The position numbers and the translations under genes are program-made. This document shows positions 60,017 through 64,000 of a DNA stretch of 64,000 bases, in pieces (positions within the stretch are counted from its first letter, which is position 1; each line of letters begins with the position of its first letter). Source of the stretch: Palsa-504 sp963806335 (lineage in GTDB: Bacteria; Actinomycetota; Actinomycetes; Streptosporangiales; Streptosporangiaceae); NCBI GenBank assembly GCA_963806335.1, contig CAWDXO010000012.1, positions 620,001-684,000 of the forward strand, given 5' to 3'. The notes below the pieces were generated by a model. The model was not told the origin of the DNA and searched no databases. It was given only the letters and a program-made list of their open reading frames with translations.

Positions 60017-60933
60017 GGGTCTAGGCGGGGTACCGGCAGTTCGACTCCGCCCACGGCCACCGGGTCATGGAGGATCGCGGCGCCCAGTTCGTTGACCCGC
60101 ACGGCGACCAGGCCGTCGTACCGAGACAGCCAGGCAAAATGGTCAGCACCCCAGAGGTCGCGATAGTCGTCCCGCGCGCCCGCCGGGTCCGTGTAGGCCA
60201 CGTCGATCGCTCCGATGGTGGCCGCGTATTCGAACAGCACGCAAAGCGCGTAGCGTCCTTCGACGACACCCCAGGCGTGGCGGCCCGCGTGGCCGAGCGA
60301 TCCGTAATACGAATCGACGAGGTACAGGCGCCAGAGCGCCATCAGGCTCCTGGCTACCACCAGCGGCGTCCGCTGGTACTCCAGGATCGACAGCAGCGCG
60401 TCGACGTCGACCCAGGCGCCCGGCAACAGCGAGGCGAGGCCGGCGACCACCGCGGCCCGGCGCTTGGGCACCGAGGTCAGGGTCGAGGGCCTCCGCTGCC
60501 CCTTGATCGCCTCCACCCGGGCTAGCTCATCGTGCGACACGCTCTTCAGCCACCTGGCCCACAGCCCGCCGAGCGCCTCGTAGGACGGCCGGCCTAGCAC
60601 CGCCTGGCCGCGCGTGGTCAGCTCGAGCCTGGTCCCGTCGAGTTGCGCCAGAGCGCCGACCTGCAGCAGGACCGGCCACGCGAAGGCGGCGACGGGCTCG
60701 CCGCGGTGGCCTTCGTAGTAGTCTCCGGCGACCAGGACGTCTTCGACAAGTTTGACCGTGGCGGCCAGCGGCCGCCTGGTCGCGGCGCTGCAGCGGATCT
60801 GCCGGTCGGCGGTCAGCTCGAGGACCGCGACGAGGTTGGAAAGCGCGTCCGGCGCGGTGCAGCGGAACTGGACCGGGCCGACGTCCTCATAGCCTGCCCG
60901 TTCGTCAGTGACGCCGATAGTGCGCTCGGCCAT
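60010..60933 (-). CDS. Hypothetical protein, winged-helix-like
   Basis: I do not recognise this 307-residue soluble protein. Segments such as WPVLLQVGALAQLDGTRLELTTRGQAVL and FEYAATIGAIDVAYTDPAGARDDY resemble winged-helix units, and AWVDVDALLSILEYQR may be another. There is no signal peptide, membrane helix or catalytic motif visible. Similar arrangements occur in helicase-associated or phage-defence proteins, but no helicase or defence gene is adjacent. The ATG is at 60933. Confidence 0.7.
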   Translation of the reverse strand: MAERTIGVTDERAGYEDVGPVQFRCTAPDALSNLVAVLELTADRQIRCSAATRRPLAATVKLVEDVLVAGDYYEGHRGEPVAAFAWPVLLQVGALAQLDGTRLELTTRGQAVLGRPSYEALGGLWARWLKSVSHDELARVEAIKGQRRPSTLTSVPKRRAAVVAGLASLLPGAWVDVDALLSILEYQRTPLVVARSLMALWRLYLVDSYYGSLGHAGRHAWGVVEGRYALCVLFEYAATIGAIDVAYTDPAGARDDYRDLWGADHFAWLSRYDGLVAVRVNELGAAILHDPVAVGGVELPVPRLDPQ

Positions 60934-61030
60934 TAGAACACCTTAGCGGCTCGCGACGCGGTGCGCCGGTAGCCTCGCCGGGAAAGTGCGCGAGTCGATC
61001 CGTCGGCGCCGGGTGTGCGACCGTAGCGGT

Positions 61031-61774
61031 ATGCGCGTGACCGGGATAGACGCCTGCAGGCGCGGGTGGGTCGCGGTCACGCTGGAGGCGCCGGGCGCGA
61101 TTGGCCAGCTAGGTGCGGTTCCGGCTTCCGTCCGGGTGCACGGATCGCTGGCGAGCCTGCTGGCCGCGGATCCGGTCGCGGCGGTGGGGATCGACATGCC
61201 GCTCGGGCTGCTTGAATCGGGCTGGCGTGAGGCGGACCGGGCGGCCCGCGGCCTGCTCGGGCCCCGGCGCAGCTCGGTCTTCGCCATCCCGCCCGAAGCG
61301 GTCTGGGCGGAGCCGGGCTACCAGGCCGCAAACCAGCGCTGCCGCGAGCTCACCGGCCAGGGGTTCAGCATCCAGGCCTGGGGGTTGCGCGCCAAGCTGC
61401 TCGAGGCTAACCGCTACCGCCATGCCTGCGGGCATTCGCTGTACGAGGTGCACCCGGAACTGGCGTTCGGCGCGTTGGCGGGCGCGCCGCTCCCCTACAG
61501 CAAGCACACCGCGCCCGGCCGCGAACTGCGCCGCGAACTGCTGGCCAGCGCCGGGATCGTCTTCCCGGTCGGCCTGTCCGCCGCGGTTGCGCTCCCGGCC
61601 GGCGCGGCGGCCCCGGTGACCGCGGCCCCGGTGACCGCGGCCCCGGTGACGGACACCCTGGACGCGGCGGCCGTCGCCTGGAGCGCCTGGCGCATCGCCA
61701 CCGGCCAGGCGATCGTCATCCCCGATTCTCCGCAACTCGACCGCGGGGGCCGCGAGATCACGATCCGCTACTGA
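61031..61774 (+). CDS. DUF429 family protein (RNase H-fold predicted nuclease)
   Basis: This 247-residue DUF429 protein shows VTGIDACRRGWVAVTL, the second acidic strand AVGIDMPLGLLESGWREADRAAR, the RRSSVFAIPP motif and YEVHPELAFGAL. The Asp residues in GIDAC and GIDMP are the expected metal ligands. ATG 61031 is preferred because the fold begins there; the frame is open to 60986. A 12-base triplication gives AAPVT repeats near residue 203. The cellular role is not established. Confidence 0.87.
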   Translation: MRVTGIDACRRGWVAVTLEAPGAIGQLGAVPASVRVHGSLASLLAADPVAAVGIDMPLGLLESGWREADRAARGLLGPRRSSVFAIPPEAVWAEPGYQAANQRCRELTGQGFSIQAWGLRAKLLEANRYRHACGHSLYEVHPELAFGALAGAPLPYSKHTAPGRELRRELLASAGIVFPVGLSAAVALPAGAAAPVTAAPVTAAPVTDTLDAAAVAWSAWRIATGQAIVIPDSPQLDRGGREITIRY

Positions 61775-61810
61775 TCAATACGCGCCGGCCGGTCTTGCCC
61801 GGCCAGCAAT

Positions 61811-62479
61811 TTAGCCCCGCCTGGTGCGCAACCCGTCAAAGGCCATGGCACATATCTCGTCCGGGAGGAACCGAGCCTTCGCGGCGGACCTCCTATTGTC
61901 GCGCGGGGCCGGGCGGTACCACTCGACGACCGAGTTGACCAGCCCGAACAGCAGCCGCGCCGTGATCATCGCGTCAACGTCCGGCCGGATGTCACCGTCA
62001 CGCACGGCCTGGGCCACTAGCTCGGCCACGAACCGGTCAAAGGCGCGCCGCTGGCCCAGCGCGGCTCGCTCGACTTCGGTGTTGCCGCGAACTCGCAGCA
62101 GCAGGGTGACGTAAGGCAGTTCGGCTTCGAGCACTTCGACGCTGCCGCGGACCAGGTACTCCAGGCGCTCGATGGCCGGAGCGGGGAGGGCGCGCGCCCG
62201 GTCCGTCACCGCGGCCAGGCCCGCCAGGGCCCGGTCAAGGGCCAGGCGGAGGAGTTCTTCCTTGCCCGTCACATGGTGATAGATCGCCGACTTCGCGATG
62301 CCGAGCCGCTCCGCGAGGTCCCGCATGCTCGTGCGGTCGTAGCCGCGCTCGTTGAAGATCTCGACCGCCACGGCGAGCAACGACTCGAGGTCGTACCCCG
62401 GCCGGCCGCGGCGCGGCGGGCCGACCCGGCGGTCCTCGGGATCCTCGGCGTTCTGGCCTGAGGCGGAGGGCGGGATCAC
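61811..62479 (-). CDS. TetR-family regulator, probable PaaR of the phenylacetate genes
   Basis: This TetR/AcrR repressor has 222 residues. The HTH is LLAVAVEIFNERGYDRTSMRDLAERLGIAKSAIYHHVTGKEELLRLAL, and the C-terminal ligand domain contains YVTLLLRVRGNTEVER and ITARLLFGLVNSVVEWYRP. GTG 62479 overlaps the paaI stop (GTGA), so it is co-expressed with paaI and faces paaA. The upstream PaaR-type palindrome (62944-62973) supports control by phenylacetyl-CoA. Confidence 0.9.
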   Translation of the reverse strand: MIPPSASGQNAEDPEDRRVGPPRRGRPGYDLESLLAVAVEIFNERGYDRTSMRDLAERLGIAKSAIYHHVTGKEELLRLALDRALAGLAAVTDRARALPAPAIERLEYLVRGSVEVLEAELPYVTLLLRVRGNTEVERAALGQRRAFDRFVAELVAQAVRDGDIRPDVDAMITARLLFGLVNSVVEWYRPAPRDNRRSAAKARFLPDEICAMAFDGLRTRRG

Positions 62480-62934
62480 CGGCTCGGCAATGTCGGCGCG
62501 GGCGGCGGGACGGCCGGCGGAGCGGACGCTGACCCGGACGCGAGTTGGTGGCTTCGCCCGCGGAATTCGGCGATCACGTCGGCGCCCCGGCGAACGGTCA
62601 CGTCGTACAGCCCCGACCGGCCGAAGCGGGTGCGCTCGACGGCCTCGGCGACCAGGACGTCGCCTTCGCGGGCGGGAGCCACGAAGACGATATCGGCCGA
62701 GGCCGCCACCGTCACCGGGCCGTGACTGTTACACGCGCAGGCGAACGCGGTGTCGGCCAGCGTGAAGATGAGCCCGCCGTGCGCGACGGCATGCCCGTTC
62801 ACCATGTCGGCGCGGATAGTCATCCGGGTCACCGCCCGTCCCGCACCCTGGTCGACCAGCTCGATGCCAAGCCCGCGCGAAGCCTCGTCCTTCATCATCA
62901 TCGCCTGGACGCCGGGCGTCGGTGGCACCGCCAT
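62476..62934 (-). CDS. paaI: PaaI hotdog-fold thioesterase
   Basis: This acyl-CoA thioesterase relieves dead-end CoA thioesters in phenylacetate degradation. The 152-residue hotdog protein shows MVNGHAVAHGGLIFTLADTAFACACNS, where the Asp in LADTAF is the usual catalytic residue, and GDVLVAEAVERTRFGRSGLYDVTV. ATG 62934 lies very close to GGAGG; GTG 62928 has better spacing. The C-terminal Pro/Ala-rich end overlaps the TetR gene by four bases. Confidence 0.93.
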   Translation of the reverse strand: MAVPPTPGVQAMMMKDEASRGLGIELVDQGAGRAVTRMTIRADMVNGHAVAHGGLIFTLADTAFACACNSHGPVTVAASADIVFVAPAREGDVLVAEAVERTRFGRSGLYDVTVRRGADVIAEFRGRSHQLASGSASAPPAVPPPAPTLPSR

Positions 62935-62943
62935 CCCCTCCTG

Positions 62944-62973
62944 TATTATTGACCGAACGTCCGGTAAATAATA
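62944..62973. promoter_or_regulatory. PaaR-type operator between paaI and paaA
   Basis: A 30-base inverted repeat has arms TATTATTGACCG / CGGTAAATAATA (11 of 12 paired) around AACGTC. Its core fits ACCGnnCGnnCGGT, the pattern described for TetR-type PaaR operators in actinobacteria. It lies directly upstream of paaI and about 80 bases before paaA, placing both divergent transcripts under one site. Confidence 0.8.
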
Positions 62974-63050
62974 GCGCTTGCGGGCGAGGGTCCGGGCGGC
63001 GCGATGATGCTTACGATGGTGCCGGAGATAAAGCCGGAGGGATGGTAGCG

Positions 63051-64000
63051 ATGACCGTGCTCCCCGACGAGGTGACGGGCGAACTCGAAGCCCATTTTGA
63101 CGAGACGCTCGAGCGCGGCCGGCGCATCGAACCACGCGACTGGATGCCGGACGCCTACCGCGCCACGATGATCCGCCAGATCGCCCAGCACGCTCATTCC
63201 GAGATCATCGGCATGCAGCCAGAGGGTAACTGGATCACCCGTGCCCCTTCGCTGCGCCGAAAGGCCATCCTGATCGCCAAGGTCCAGGATGAGGCGGGGC
63301 ACGGCATGTACCTTTACTCGGCGGCCGAGACCCTCGGCGCCGATCGCGCCGACCTGACCGACAAGCTCGTGCACGGACGGCAGAAGTACTCGTCGATCTT
63401 CAATTACCCGACGCTGACCTATGCCGACGTCGGCGTGATCGGCTGGCTGGTCGACGGCGCGGCCATCTGCAATCAAGTGCCGTTGTGCCGCTCCTCCTAC
63501 GGTCCGTACGCGCGCGCCATGGTGCGCATCTGCAAGGAGGAGTCCTTTCACCAGCGGCAGGGCTACGAACTGCTGATGACGATGATGCGCGGCTCGGCGG
63601 CGCAGCGGGCGATGGTGCAGGACGCCACGAACAGGTTCTGGTGGCCGTCACTGATGATGTTCGGGCCGCCGGATGACCAGTCGCCGAACACCGCGCAGTC
63701 GATGGCCTGGGGCATCAAGCGGCACACCAACGACGAGCTGCGGCAGCGCTTCGTCGACATGACCGTGCCGCAGGCGGAAAAGCTTGGCGTCAGCTTGCCC
63801 GATCCCGACCTGACGTGGAACGACGAACGCGGGCACTACGACTTCGGCGCGGTCGACTGGGACGAATTCATGGCCGTGATCAAGGGCAACGGCCCGTGCA
63901 ACGCCCAGCGGGTCACGCGCCGTCAGGCGGCCGACGACGAGGGAGCCTGGGTGCGCGAGGCCGCCTCGGCCTACGCCGCCAAACAGGCGGCCAGAAAGGA
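63051..64000 (+). CDS. paaA: PaaA: phenylacetyl-CoA 1,2-epoxidase catalytic subunit (3' end outside window)
   Basis: This is the di-iron catalytic subunit of the multicomponent PaaABCDE epoxidase. The frame runs open from ATG 63051 to the window edge (316 codons). It shows EGNWITRAPSLRRKAILIAKVQDEAGHGMYLY and RICKEESFHQRQGYELLM, the two ExxH-type iron-ligand motifs, plus MMFGPPDDQSP. The start is chosen with GGAGGG nine bases upstream; an ATG at 63042 is too close to it. The remaining paa genes should follow beyond the window. Confidence 0.96.
   Translation, partial: MTVLPDEVTGELEAHFDETLERGRRIEPRDWMPDAYRATMIRQIAQHAHSEIIGMQPEGNWITRAPSLRRKAILIAKVQDEAGHGMYLYSAAETLGADRADLTDKLVHGRQKYSSIFNYPTLTYADVGVIGWLVDGAAICNQVPLCRSSYGPYARAMVRICKEESFHQRQGYELLMTMMRGSAAQRAMVQDATNRFWWPSLMMFGPPDDQSPNTAQSMAWGIKRHTNDELRQRFVDMTVPQAEKLGVSLPDPDLTWNDERGHYDFGAVDWDEFMAVIKGNGPCNAQRVTRRQAADDEGAWVREAASAYAAKQAARK

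Overview
The window is chromosomal DNA from a very GC-rich actinobacterium. Strong codon bias, frequent GTG/TTG starts and two conserved actinobacterial gene blocks support this. One block is uvrC-rapZ-yvcK-whiA-gap-pgk-tpiA-secG-rbpA (about 18.2-29.0 kb). The other is pgsA-like, mannose-1-phosphate guanylyltransferase, garA, ftsR, DUF151 nuclease, merR and gcvP (about 46.0-55.5 kb). No tRNA, rRNA, insertion sequence, prophage or CRISPR array was seen. All calls come from reading the sequence; no database search was run.

Left part (1-17.8 kb): the 3' part of a glutamate decarboxylase gene and paaZ, then a minus-strand operon of about 13 kb (16060 down to 3263). It encodes an RMM-type bacterial microcompartment (Rhodococcus/Mycobacterium type, also called aminoacetone utilisation): a PLP class-III enzyme, an acylating aldehyde dehydrogenase with a C-terminal encapsulation peptide, two BMC-T, one BMC-P and one BMC-H shell proteins, a small peptide-tagged protein, an amino-alcohol kinase, a short-chain dehydrogenase and a GntR/UTRA regulator. 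On the same strand it continues into a coenzyme B12-dependent diol/glycerol dehydratase (large and medium subunits fused, small subunit separate) and its reactivase. A divergent APC permease completes the locus. Both branches would give propionaldehyde-type aldehydes for the one dehydrogenase, which is the most interesting feature of the window.

Middle (17.8-45.8 kb): an AbiEi-like pseudogene, the glycolytic/whiA block interrupted by a DGPF protein plus ECF42-type sigma factor and a transporter remnant, then a mixed accessory region. That region holds an MMPL exporter, P450, metallo-hydrolase, CocE-type hydrolase, alpha/beta hydrolase, unknown membrane protein, epimerase, EamA transporter, DUF488 protein, a flavin electron-transfer trio (ferric-reductase-like, FMN-binding, ApbE), an HTH/Clp-N pair and a cupin.

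Right part (45.8-64 kb): gcvP behind a glycine riboswitch, the garA/ftsR cluster, prfC, two tandem secreted GH25-like proteins, several small accessory genes, and the start of a phenylacetate cluster (tetR/paaR-like, paaI, paaA) with a good PaaR-type operator. paaZ lies about 60 kb away at the left end.

At least five genes carry apparent frameshifts at G/C runs or short duplications (GntR regulator, microcompartment small protein, MMPL, membrane protein, apbE). These may be assembly indels, real decay or, for apbE, a phase-variable tract. Intergenic repeats include a paired palindrome at two distant sites, a 21-bp tandem repeat inside the dehydratase operon and poly-G/C hairpin elements.
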